Shown here: positions 1 through 7,404 of the stretch, piece by piece | How the letters are laid out: each line of letters opens with the position of its first letter | How positions within the stretch are numbered: the first letter of the stretch is position 1 | Source: Candidatus Poribacteria bacterium | GTDB lineage: Bacteria; Poribacteria; WGA-4E; WGA-3G | Assembly: GCA_012270795.1 (NCBI GenBank) | Contig: JAAXHO010000214.1 | Coordinates: 1 to 52,620, forward strand | Direction of reading: 5' to 3' | DNA: 52,620 nt | Translations under genes and position numbers: made by a program | Notes under the pieces: model-generated | The model's database searches: none | What the model was told of the DNA's origin: nothing | What the model saw: only the letters and a program-made list of their open reading frames with translations

Positions 1-25
1 CGACATCATTTTTTAGAAATGGTAT
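1..25. repeat. Right end of a MITE-like element, cut by the window edge
   Basis: The sequence ending in TTTTTTAGAAATGGTAT matches the right terminal inverted repeat of the complete copies at 14770-14926 and 44817-44970. The rest of the element lies outside the window, so only the end can be called. Confidence 0.55.
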
Positions 26-42
26 AACTTATATTTCCTAAG

Positions 43-84
43 GTAGGAGCGACCTCCTTGTCGCGACCGAGAGGCCGCTCCTAC
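43..84. repeat. Palindromic repeat (GTAGGAGCG...CGCTCCTAC)
   Basis: The arms GTAGGAGCGACCTC (43-56) and GAGGCCGCTCCTAC (71-84) pair with one mismatch around a GTCGCGAC core. The same palindrome occurs inside the MITE at 14812-14857 with perfect 16-nt arms, and in decayed form at about 44863-44895 inside the second MITE. It is a dispersed REP-like unit that appears able to sit inside or beside the MITE. Confidence 0.75.
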
Positions 85-86
85 AG

Positions 87-152
87 AAGATAGGGAAAAT
101 CGTAGTCGAAAACCCATACTACAATAGGACATTTTCGACCGTTGAATACCTA
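87..152. repeat. Dispersed repeat related to 46815-46880
   Basis: This stretch, with GGGAAAATCGTAGT, TCGAAAACCC, ACTACAA, GGACATTTTCGACC and GTTGAATACCTATG, aligns by eye with 46815-46880 upstream of the first tandem glycosidase gene. The alignment has scattered substitutions. It appears to be the right flank of a non-coding element. I see no gene between it and the first tRNA. Confidence 0.45.
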
Positions 153-232
153 TGAGAATTAATTTGACATCCATGTAAAAATATGTTAAAATACATACGC
201 ATTAACAGAGTTATTGTTCTTATCGCGTCTCT

Positions 233-304
233 GCGGGAGTAGCTCAGTGGTAGAGCTCCACCTTGCCAAGGTGGAAGTCGCGAGTTCAAATCTCGTCTCC
301 CGCT
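233..304 (+). tRNA. tRNA-Gly (GCC)
   Basis: The cloverleaf folds cleanly: acceptor GCGGGAG pairs with CTCCCGC (297-303), the D arm is AGCTCAGTGGTAGAGCT, the anticodon stem-loop is CCACCTTGCCAAGGTGG with anticodon GCC, and the T arm contains GTTCAAATC. No CCA is encoded. It is the first of three closely spaced tRNAs on the same strand, probably one transcript. Confidence 0.97.
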
Positions 305-312
305 TTCTTTCA

Positions 313-387
313 GGTGGCGTAGCCAAGTGGTAAGGCCGGAGTCTGCAAAACTCCTATTCGTCGGTTCGATTCCGACCGCCACCTCCA
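313..387 (+). tRNA. tRNA-Cys (GCA)
   Basis: Acceptor GGTGGCG pairs with CGCCACC (377-383), the anticodon loop is TCTGCAAAA with anticodon GCA, and the T loop is GGTTCGATTCC. The discriminator is U, as expected for tRNA-Cys. The following bases 385-387 read CCA, so the tail appears to be encoded. It starts only 8 bases after tRNA-Gly. Confidence 0.96.
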
Positions 388-400
388 TTACCCTCAAATC

Positions 401-474
401 GGGCGGTTAGCTCAGGTGGCCAGAGCACTTGCTTGACATGCAAGAGGTCACAGGTTCAAGTCCTGTATCGCCCA
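401..474 (+). tRNA. tRNA-Val (GAC)
   Basis: Acceptor GGGCGGT pairs with ATCGCCC (467-473) with one G-U pair. The anticodon arm CTTGCTTGACATGCAAG gives anticodon GAC, and the T arm has GGTTCAAGTCC. No CCA is encoded. It lies 13 bases after tRNA-Cys and closes the small tRNA cluster. Confidence 0.96.
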
Positions 475-547
475 TCCCTCCTTTTTTTGAATTGAATGGT
501 GGTATTTATTCTACGTTCGTAAACTCTAACCCATGGAGGCACTGTTA

Positions 548-2821
548 ATGAAAATCAATCCGTTTCTTATTCCCATAATCTTTCTGGTTAATTTTTCTGT
601 TCTATCAGTAACTATGGCAGCAGATGCCCCTGACAGGATACTTACAGGACATACAGACTACGTATATTCCGTTGAGTTCAGTCCCAATGGTGATTTGCTG
701 GCGACTAAGAGTGATGACTCAACAATACGCCTATGGGATCCTCATACTGGACAGCTTTTGAGAACCATACATACAAATTCAGGGGGAGGTATTGCATTTA
801 GTCCTGATGGAAAAGTACTCGCAAGTGGCGGTGGAGCAGAAAAGGTTGTAAATATTTGGAATCCAAATACCGGAAGACACTTGAGAAGTTTCAAAGCACA
901 TCACGACAACGTCGGCAGTGTTGCATTTAGTCCAAATGGAGAATTTTTTGCAAGTGCAAGCACGGATGGGATGATTCGTCTCTGGAAACCCAACACAGAC
1001 CATCTTCTAAGAATCCTACATCCAATGAAAATCGACGGCATTGCTTTCAGTGCTGATAGCAGAATACTCGCAAATGGGGGTAGGGAAGATGCAAACATAA
1101 AACTATGGAATACCGAAACAGGAAAACTTATACACACGCTAAAACCAGACGTTCAGGATGTCTTTGATATCGCATTCAGTTCTAAAGAACACTTTTTAGC
1201 AAGTGCTGGTTGGAATGGATTAGATATGTGGGATGGTCACACAGGAGAATTAGTACGAAGTTTTCCGAGAGAAGGCGGAAGAATTATGTTGTGCGTTGCC
1301 TTTAGTCCTGATGGAAATATACTTGCATGCGGAAAGGACAGAGGGGGAATCAACCTATGGGATACAAACAACGGAACTCTAATAAGAAACCTTACTGGAG
1401 ATGGACAAACAGTATATGATGTCGCTTTTAGTCCCGATGGACGACTCCTTGCAAGTGTAGGTAGTGATGACAAGATTAGACTCTGGAAAATTACACCCTT
1501 ACAAGAAATTGTACCTCCGACATTCCCTGAAGGTCTAACCGGTCCAAACATAAAAAGATGGGCTGAGGATTTCAACAACGGAAATCTGGATTCGTGGACA
1601 AGCCGTGAACACCAACGTGAAAGAGTCAAATGGCAGGTAACCCATGGACAGTTGGACGTACAGACACAACCTTTCTGCAACGGCAAATTGAATCTTAATG
1701 ATATTTTGGCATTTAATACCAATTACAGTTTTGAATTTACCGCATTTCCATTAGATGCTGAACAGTTACGTGTCAAACTGAAAATCATTGATACAGAAAA
1801 TGCAAATGCTGGACTCTTTATCGGCAAAAAACCTGACAGTTTATATCATCAAGTCATGCAACAGGCATATCTATTCACAAACCATACCATCGGCGGACCC
1901 TATAATGCAACAAATTCTGGGGAACCGACTATCGGTTTTAACCTTACTGAAATAGATGTAGTGTTTGATCGTGGACAATTCCATCTCTATTCCGAAGGTA
2001 AATATATCACCGACTTCCGCTCCAGCCTCCGATCTATAGATTATGTTGGGATTGTTGTTTTTCCAAAAAGTTGTGGAAACAACGCTGCCGTAACTCTTGA
2101 CGATTTTCAAATTTCCGGTCCATCTGTTTCCACTGTTAGAATACCAAAAGAAGAACCAGAAGACAAAGGTATTGATAAGCCAAATACAATTGATGGTGTT
2201 TGGGTTGAACGCTTTAATAATGATAAACTTGAGTCATGGACACAACCAAAACACGAAGCAAAAGAAAAGAGAGCCACCTGGCAACCGAAAAATGGGCTGC
2301 TGGATGTGTGGATTCAACCAATTCCATCACATGCATTAATACAAACATATCAGTTGAAATTTACCGATTTTCCAATTAATACAAAAGAGTTACGTGTTAA
2401 GGTCGATGTTCTTGAAACACATAATGCTAATGTTGGAATTCTTATCGGTCAATATGACGCGGACGGTAGAGGAACGTATCATCGCACCTATAAATTTCTA
2501 CACAAATCAATTTGGCATGCAATAGATTTGAAAGAGCCACCAGATATTAAATTTGAAAATCTAAATGATATAGAAATTGTCTTTAATAGTGGACATTTTG
2601 AATTGTTGTCTGAGGGAAAACATATCCTTGAGTTTAAGGAACCTAACCTTCCTACAATTGATTGTCTCGGTCTTATAGCCTATACATCTGAGTTCCCGAT
2701 TGCACATTTTGTAATGGATGATTTCATTGTATCTAATAGTACTGCTCCATTACCAGGTAGTTTGAGTGTCCAAGCTAAGGACAAGGCAGCTGTCCTATGG
2801 GGTGAACTTAAAAAGAAATAA
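548..2821 (+). CDS. Secreted WD40 beta-propeller protein with two C-terminal jelly-roll-like repeats
   Basis: The start at 548 is preferred over the in-frame ATG at 533 because GGAGG at 535-539 then lies 8 bases upstream and the product begins with a clean signal peptide (MKINPFLIPIIFLVNFSVLS, then MAADA). Residues about 30-325 hold roughly seven WD40 units with VAFSPDG and IRLWD-type strands, enough for one propeller. Two homologous segments of about 180 residues follow, opening with WAEDFNNGNLDSW and WVERFNNDKLESW. Both carry ...LDVQTQP/LDVWIQP and end in LDDFQISG/MDDFIVSN strands, suggesting a duplicated beta-sandwich (concanavalin-like) domain. No catalytic motif is evident. Likely an extracytoplasmic binding scaffold. 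The ligand cannot be told from sequence. Confidence 0.88.
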   Translation: MKINPFLIPIIFLVNFSVLSVTMAADAPDRILTGHTDYVYSVEFSPNGDLLATKSDDSTIRLWDPHTGQLLRTIHTNSGGGIAFSPDGKVLASGGGAEKVVNIWNPNTGRHLRSFKAHHDNVGSVAFSPNGEFFASASTDGMIRLWKPNTDHLLRILHPMKIDGIAFSADSRILANGGREDANIKLWNTETGKLIHTLKPDVQDVFDIAFSSKEHFLASAGWNGLDMWDGHTGELVRSFPREGGRIMLCVAFSPDGNILACGKDRGGINLWDTNNGTLIRNLTGDGQTVYDVAFSPDGRLLASVGSDDKIRLWKITPLQEIVPPTFPEGLTGPNIKRWAEDFNNGNLDSWTSREHQRERVKWQVTHGQLDVQTQPFCNGKLNLNDILAFNTNYSFEFTAFPLDAEQLRVKLKIIDTENANAGLFIGKKPDSLYHQVMQQAYLFTNHTIGGPYNATNSGEPTIGFNLTEIDVVFDRGQFHLYSEGKYITDFRSSLRSIDYVGIVVFPKSCGNNAAVTLDDFQISGPSVSTVRIPKEEPEDKGIDKPNTIDGVWVERFNNDKLESWTQPKHEAKEKRATWQPKNGLLDVWIQPIPSHALIQTYQLKFTDFPINTKELRVKVDVLETHNANVGILIGQYDADGRGTYHRTYKFLHKSIWHAIDLKEPPDIKFENLNDIEIVFNSGHFELLSEGKHILEFKEPNLPTIDCLGLIAYTSEFPIAHFVMDDFIVSNSTAPLPGSLSVQAKDKAAVLWGELKKK

Positions 2822-2863
2822 ATTCATACAAATAGGAAATTTGACAACCGTAGTCAACCTGAT

Positions 2864-4003
2864 ATGAAAATCATCGTTGCCCCAGATTCATTCAAGGGGA
2901 GTGTAACAGCACTACAAGCTGCACATGCCATAGAACAAGGATTACACCGCGTGTTTCCTGATGCTATCATTGAGAAAATTCCGATGGCTGATGGTGGAGA
3001 AGGTACAATCCAATCTCTTGTTGATGCAACAGGTGGAAAAATCAAAACTGCTCAAGTACTTGATCCGCTTGAAAACGAAATAGATGCCAAATTCGGAATA
3101 CTTGCTGATGGTCAAACTGCTGTCATTGAAATGGCATCTGCTTCTGGACTAACACTAGTTCCACCTGAAAAAAGAAATCCCTTAACCACAACAACTTATG
3201 GGACTGGACAACTCATCCGTAAGGCATTGGATTTAGGTTGTAAACGACTCATCATCGGCATAGGGGGAAGTGCAACTAACGATGGTGGCGCGGGGATGGC
3301 AGAAGCACTTGGCGTGAAATTCACCAATGAAGATGGAAAACCAATTGAACGTGGAGGGGGTGGACTTAGAACATTAGCATCAATTGACATGACTGACCTA
3401 CATCCTGCAATTGCTAAAACAGAGACAGTAGTCGCATGTGATGTCAACAATCCACTGACCGGTCCAAACGGTGCGTCCCATGTGTATGGTCCACAGAAAG
3501 GGGCAACACCAGAGATGATAAAGTTGCTTGATGCAAACCTTAGGCACTATGATGAAATATTGGCAAAAGCATTTGGACAATCCTATAATAACATTTCAGG
3601 TGCAGGTGCCGCAGGGGGCTTAGGTGCCGGTCTTATGGCATTCCTCAATGCTGAACTAAAACTCGGAGTCGATATTGTCATAGATACCGTCAATCTCAAA
3701 GAACGAATGAAAGATGCCTCTCTCGTTATTACTGGTGAGGGACAAATTGATTATCAAACCGCCTATGGAAAAACGCCTGTTGGTGTTGCTAAGGTAGCAA
3801 AGGCGGAAAATATCCCTGTCATTGCAATTGCTGGTGGAATTGGAGAAGGAGCAGAAGCGGTCTATGATGCAGGAATTGATGCAATGTTAGGCATTGTGCA
3901 AGCACCGATGTCCCTTGATGACGCAGTAGAGGACGCACAACGGTTGATAGCTAACGCTGCTGAACAAGCAGCGAGATTACTTGTAATTGGAAGAATAGTA
4001 TAG
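2864..4003 (+). CDS. Glycerate 2-kinase (GarK/GlxK family)
   Basis: This 379-residue protein has the usual family length and starts with the signature MKIIVAPDSFKGSVTALQAA. It continues with the glycine-rich segments IPMADGGEGT (about 41-50), IGIGGSATNDGGAGMAEALG, SGAGAAGGLGAGLMAFLNAEL and the late VITGEGQIDYQTAYGKTPVGVA. The family phosphorylates D-glycerate, mainly to 2-phosphoglycerate, feeding glycolysis from glyoxylate/tartronate or sugar-acid breakdown. It sits 42 bases after the WD40 gene on the same strand. Nothing nearby shows which glycerate source is used. The protein is cytoplasmic with no signal peptide. A gene symbol is withheld because garK, glxK and glxK-like paralogues cannot be separated here. 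Confidence 0.95.
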   Translation: MKIIVAPDSFKGSVTALQAAHAIEQGLHRVFPDAIIEKIPMADGGEGTIQSLVDATGGKIKTAQVLDPLENEIDAKFGILADGQTAVIEMASASGLTLVPPEKRNPLTTTTYGTGQLIRKALDLGCKRLIIGIGGSATNDGGAGMAEALGVKFTNEDGKPIERGGGGLRTLASIDMTDLHPAIAKTETVVACDVNNPLTGPNGASHVYGPQKGATPEMIKLLDANLRHYDEILAKAFGQSYNNISGAGAAGGLGAGLMAFLNAELKLGVDIVIDTVNLKERMKDASLVITGEGQIDYQTAYGKTPVGVAKVAKAENIPVIAIAGGIGEGAEAVYDAGIDAMLGIVQAPMSLDDAVEDAQRLIANAAEQAARLLVIGRIV

Positions 4004-4079
4004 GATTGAAATAAGTTAGGTTTATGATTCACAGATAGCCAATGGTAAGCACAGAAACCAACCTACGTCGCTCGATCAT

Positions 4080-4139
4080 TTAGTTCCGAGCCAGACCAAG
4101 GTCAACGAGCCAGACTTCACCGCGGTTGGGTTTCGGCAT
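4080..4139 (-). pseudogene. Remnant of a PemK/MazF-like toxin gene
   Basis: Reading leftwards from an ATG at 4139, the frame encodes MPKPNRGEVWLVDLGLARN and stops at 4080-4082. RGEVWLVDLG is the opening beta-strand motif of PemK/MazF-type mRNA interferases, which normally run about 110 residues. The ATG overlaps the 3' end of the antitoxin-like gene, as in intact toxin-antitoxin operons. Just beyond the stop, another frame reads RRRLVSVLTIGYL before stopping, possibly the next degraded segment. The rest of the toxin is gone and the glycerate kinase gene ends at 4003 from the opposite strand. Confidence 0.7.
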
Positions 4140-4323
4140 CATTCCCCTCCGTTTCATCATGCATAACAAATAGGTTATCTGCAATTTCTGTGAGGGCATC
4201 ATCAGTTAGCTGCGGGTAATCCATAAGTGTTACTGTTTTGATGATTTCAGAGGCAAGAGCATGTTTTTCTATTTCAGGTAGTGCATTGAATGCTTCCAAT
4301 ATGGTTTGGGATGCAGCGTTCAT
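4117..4323 (-). CDS. Orphan antitoxin-like protein (addiction module component type)
   Basis: This 68-residue acidic protein begins MNAASQTILEAFNALPEIEKHA, then EIIKTV, then DYPQLTDDALTEIADNLF. The pattern of an N-terminal helix with LPEIEK, then DYPxLTDxxLxxIAxxLF, is one I recognise from small antitoxins paired with PemK/MazF-like toxins in cyanobacteria and related genomes. A good GGAG lies upstream of the start. The remnant of the toxin overlaps its last codons (4080-4139), so this gene now lacks a functional partner at this locus. It may be a relic, or it may counteract a homologous toxin elsewhere. Family assignment is from motif memory. Confidence 0.7.
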   Translation of the reverse strand: MNAASQTILEAFNALPEIEKHALASEIIKTVTLMDYPQLTDDALTEIADNLFVMHDETEGNDAETQPR

Positions 4324-4446
4324 TGATCAACTCCGTATGCTTAGGTCTTAGAGTATATTATACCAAAAACATCAGAGAAATACAAAGCAATTTGTTGGTT
4401 TATAGGATTAGTAAAATGTTTCATACTTGACAAATATGCATTTAAT

Positions 4447-4508
4447 GCTTGTCTACTTGTCTGAATATAGACTCTCAGGCGAATCCTAATGCAGACAAGT
4501 AAACAAGC
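4447..4508. repeat. Inverted repeat downstream of the sulfatase gene
   Basis: The arms GCTTGTCTACTTGTCTG (4447-4463) and CAGACAAGTAAACAAGC (4492-4508) pair over 17 bases with one mismatch across a 28-base loop. It ends 5 bases past the sulfatase stop, so it could end or stabilise that transcript. There is no U-tract, so it is not a standard intrinsic terminator. The rest of 4324-4513 shows no gene. Confidence 0.6.
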
Positions 4509-4513
4509 ACAAA

Positions 4514-5851
4514 CTATCCCAACAATACCGGAACATCTTTCATAAAGTCATCGGTCTCGTTCTGCCATCTTTTTAGTTCGGCTGCCAATGTCTGGATACG
4601 ATCTTGGTGTTCAGAAAGGTCCGAAAGGTTAGCAATTTCCCACGGATCGTTTTCAAGATCAAACAGTTGGAGACAATCTGTCCCTTTTCCAGTTTCTTTA
4701 GAAACATAATTACGTATAAGTTTCCAACGACCATCACTGACAGTGCGATGAATGTCCTTGTAGGCAGCAAAAACAGAATCACGAACTTTATCTACACAAC
4801 CTTCCATTAACGGAACTAAACTGGTACCCTCAACAGTATCAGGACAGTCAACATCGGTTAGGTCACACACAGTGGGAAAGACATCGTAGAGATAGGTCAA
4901 TTCATCTACTGTTACACCTTCAGAGACTCCTGGTCCTGCGAAGATGGATGGCACACGGATACTATGCTCATACAGATTCTGCTTCCCGAACAATCCGTGT
5001 TGACCGACAGCAAGTCCGTGATCAGACGTATAGATTACGATTGTATTATCCAGACATCCTTTTGCTTCTAACGTCTTTATCACTCTTCCCATTTCGTAAT
5101 CTTGACTGCTGATCATGCCGTAGTAATCGGCAATATGTTGTTGTACTATCTCTGGAGTGCGAGGAAACGGTGCTAACTTTTCGTCTCTTATTCGCATCTC
5201 TCCGTTGTCAAATGGGTGTTGAGGATAGAAGTTCTCTGGTAACGGTATATCTTCCGGTTTATACATCGTAGCATATTCACCAGGAGGGGTTCTCGGATCG
5301 TGTGGTGATGTAAAGGAGAGATACAGGAAAAACGGATCGTTTCGGTCATAGTCCTCTAAGAACTGCACAGCAGCGTCTGTGAACAACGTTGAAGAGAACT
5401 TGTCGCCAATATATCTATCCTCTTTAGGATATTTGCCTGTCGGATCGAAATCAAAAACCGGCACTTTATATTGGTTTCCCATGCCACCGAAAAATATCTT
5501 AGCAGCATCGTCAAAACTATTTGAGAAAGTGTTTCTATCGTTGTGCCATTTGCCACTAAAGAATGTCCGATAACCTGCTTCTCGCATCACTTGTGGCCAA
5601 ACTGCCAAATCAGGGTTTATCTGATTTCCACCACTACGGAATAGATTCGCACCTGTAAGAACTGCTGCACGACTCGGAACACATACAGCACCTACAAGGG
5701 ATCCCATTATATGGGTTTTTCGGTAGGTTGTCCCACGTTCCATTAGGGAATCCATCGTTGGTGTTTTCACCGTCGGGTCACCCATACCTGCAATGGCATC
5801 CCATCGATGGTCATCAGCGATCATAAATACAACATTAGGTCTTGAAGACAT
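4514..5851 (-). CDS. Type I (formylglycine) sulfatase, cytoplasmic-type
   Basis: The 445-residue protein opens with MSSRPNVVFMIADDHRWDAI, the N-terminal metal-binding strand of alkaline-phosphatase-fold sulfatases. It has the formylglycine signature CVPSRAAVLTG at about residue 57, followed by FFSGKWH. The late segment IVIYTSDHGLAVGQHGLFGKQNLYEH carries the conserved DHG metal ligands. A strong AAAGGAGG precedes the start. No signal peptide is visible, unlike the three sulfatases at 16397-22598, and the dockerin-like and sorting domains are absent. The substrate is a sulfate ester, probably on a carbohydrate, but cannot be specified. Its neighbours upstream are a PhyH dioxygenase and a NIPSNAP protein on the same strand. 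Confidence 0.93.
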   Translation of the reverse strand: MSSRPNVVFMIADDHRWDAIAGMGDPTVKTPTMDSLMERGTTYRKTHIMGSLVGAVCVPSRAAVLTGANLFRSGGNQINPDLAVWPQVMREAGYRTFFSGKWHNDRNTFSNSFDDAAKIFFGGMGNQYKVPVFDFDPTGKYPKEDRYIGDKFSSTLFTDAAVQFLEDYDRNDPFFLYLSFTSPHDPRTPPGEYATMYKPEDIPLPENFYPQHPFDNGEMRIRDEKLAPFPRTPEIVQQHIADYYGMISSQDYEMGRVIKTLEAKGCLDNTIVIYTSDHGLAVGQHGLFGKQNLYEHSIRVPSIFAGPGVSEGVTVDELTYLYDVFPTVCDLTDVDCPDTVEGTSLVPLMEGCVDKVRDSVFAAYKDIHRTVSDGRWKLIRNYVSKETGKGTDCLQLFDLENDPWEIANLSDLSEHQDRIQTLAAELKRWQNETDDFMKDVPVLLG

Positions 5852-5897
5852 ATTTCCTCCTTTAATTGGTTGTCGGTTTTATGTTAGAAAATACTTT

Positions 5898-5941
5898 TTT
5901 GTCTGAACCAGGATTATCAGGATTTGTAGACTACCAGGATT
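5898..5941. repeat. Dispersed repeat (GTCTGAACCAGGATT family)
   Basis: TTGTCTGAACCAGGATTATC, then AGGATTTG and CCAGGATTAC, recurs in the opposite orientation at about 40560-40595 and, altered, at 40358-40400. A short piece (TGGTTCAGACA) lies at 7371-7381. All copies lie between genes. The unit has repeated AGGATT blocks and no coding content. An in-frame stretch here (5866-6048) has no start signal or family match and I do not call it a gene. Confidence 0.6.
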
Positions 5942-6070
5942 ACCCCATCAATACTACCAAAGTGGTCTCATCGGGTCCAATCGTTCCTATAGACAAACCC
6001 AAGATTGTGGCAGCAATCGCCCACAAAAACAGATGTGGAATCGACTGAGATTGACAGTTAAAGAATTCAC

Positions 6071-6817
6071 TTAAACAACAGGTTTACGATGTGACACATA
6101 AGGCGGTTCCAACATCAACTTCTGATCTTCCTCAGACATCAGGTTAAGGAGTGCTTCGTCATATCTTTCTCGTCCCCATGAAGCATGCCCAGGAGAATAC
6201 TTGAAGAGAATGGAACGGCGTTGATGTGAAGCAGTCCACGGCAAGGTGCCATGCGTCAACGCTTCTGTAAAAATGACAACATCTCCTGCCTTCTGATGCA
6301 CTGGTGCCATACATGTCTTATTTTCCGCAACAGGACGGAACTGCGGCGGACACGGATAGTTACTCTTATGACTACCGGGAATACAGCAAAAACCTCCGTG
6401 TCCTGGCAGCATGTCAGTCAACGCCCAAGAAACAACTGTTAAGCCGTTATACATCCTATCATTTCGGAAGACGTAATACTGTGATGGATCGTAAGGTGTG
6501 CCACCACCGTGGAGTGTGCCACCGGGGTTTCCATCTTTCATCAGGATACCGTAAACGTGGTCAAGCCGAAATTTTGGACCGACGATCTCAGCTAAACACG
6601 GCATTATACGGGGATGATTCAGAAGATTGCGAAAAGCTTCGTCCTCCCATTTTAAGAAGCCGCCAAATCGTTGCGAATGGATGTTATCATCAGCAGGATC
6701 AGGATAGTCTTGTGCATCAATCAGTGCATTCAATTTCGCAAGTTCATCTTCACCTAAGACCCCTTCAATGTTGACATAACCCCACAGGTCAAACAGATAT
6801 TTTTCTTCAGCATTCAT
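6071..6817 (-). CDS. Phytanoyl-CoA dioxygenase (PhyH) family protein
   Basis: This 248-residue protein fits the small PhyH family of Fe(II)/2-oxoglutarate dioxygenases. It has the N-terminal helix YLFDLWGYVNIEGVLGEDEL, the jelly-roll core with LHGGGTPYDPSQYYV, and SWALTDMLPGHGGFCCIPGSHKSNY, with GDVVIFTEALTHGTLPW near residue 185 carrying the distal histidine. Arg in HQRRSILFKYSPGH is placed to bind 2-oxoglutarate. The usual HxD pair is not obvious: LHGGG has His but no Asp two residues later, so activity is uncertain. GGAG lies 7 bases before the start. Substrates in this family are highly varied. Confidence 0.87.
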   Translation of the reverse strand: MNAEEKYLFDLWGYVNIEGVLGEDELAKLNALIDAQDYPDPADDNIHSQRFGGFLKWEDEAFRNLLNHPRIMPCLAEIVGPKFRLDHVYGILMKDGNPGGTLHGGGTPYDPSQYYVFRNDRMYNGLTVVSWALTDMLPGHGGFCCIPGSHKSNYPCPPQFRPVAENKTCMAPVHQKAGDVVIFTEALTHGTLPWTASHQRRSILFKYSPGHASWGRERYDEALLNLMSEEDQKLMLEPPYVSHRKPVV

Positions 6818-6916
6818 AAGCCAACTCCATTGCTGTTATTGTGAACGTTTGCCATCGTAATATTTGCTGGCAATCTAGAAGATTATGCTACGTTCATTGG
6901 TCATCTCTATTGCTAC

Positions 6917-7240
6917 TTATTGATGTGGTGAGCGCGAGGTCGGTTCAAGACGTGTTACAACGATTTTTGATCTATCAATGAGTTCCCCTACACGCGCAGA
7001 GATTTCATTTACCCAACGTTCATCTTCATAAACCGCCGCGTATAGTTTTTCACGTTGTTCTTCGCTTTCAAACCGTCGTATCCAGACGTAAAGGTCATCC
7101 TCCTCTTCACCAATGAAACTACCGATAACAACCATACCTTTAGATATCTGGAACGGTATCACCGTTTCCTCCATGTATTTCACCCAGTTTTCATGTTGCC
7201 CGGGTTGCGTTCTATATTGACGTAATTCAAAAAATGCCAT
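6917..7240 (-). CDS. NIPSNAP family protein
   Basis: A 107-residue protein starting MAFFELRQYRTQPGQHENWV and continuing FIGEEEDDLYVWIRRFESEEQREKLYAAVYEDERWVNEI. This matches the ferredoxin-like NIPSNAP fold (stress-responsive dimeric alpha/beta barrel relatives). It lies about 100 bases upstream of the PhyH gene on the same strand with AAAGGAG before the start. Bacterial members have no settled function. Their frequent pairing with PhyH and sulfatase genes in such genomes suggests a catabolic context, which is inference. Confidence 0.88.
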   Translation of the reverse strand: MAFFELRQYRTQPGQHENWVKYMEETVIPFQISKGMVVIGSFIGEEEDDLYVWIRRFESEEQREKLYAAVYEDERWVNEISARVGELIDRSKIVVTRLEPTSRSPHQ

Positions 7241-7404
7241 AAGCGTCTCCTTTTTAATGTTAATGAACTTTACCTTTTTTATGGAAGATCACAAATTCAG
7301 TCTTCTGGTTTCTACTGACTTCTCACCAAATTGCAATGCACCTCCTTTAGTAACCTTTGATTTGCATCTACTGGTTCAGACAATAAACAATTTCCTTAAA
7401 TTGC

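Noticed and set aside
119-397. Minus-strand reading frame of 92 codons starting MRVMEVAVGIEPTNRSFADSG
   Set aside because: It is the antisense translation of the three tRNA genes. GIEPTNR- and RDLNSRLPPWQGGALPLSYSR-like strings are well-known artefacts of tRNA clusters.
5866-6048. Plus-strand 60-codon frame between the sulfatase and PhyH genes
   Set aside because: It includes the dispersed GTCTGAACCAGGATT repeat, lacks a ribosome site and has no recognisable family.
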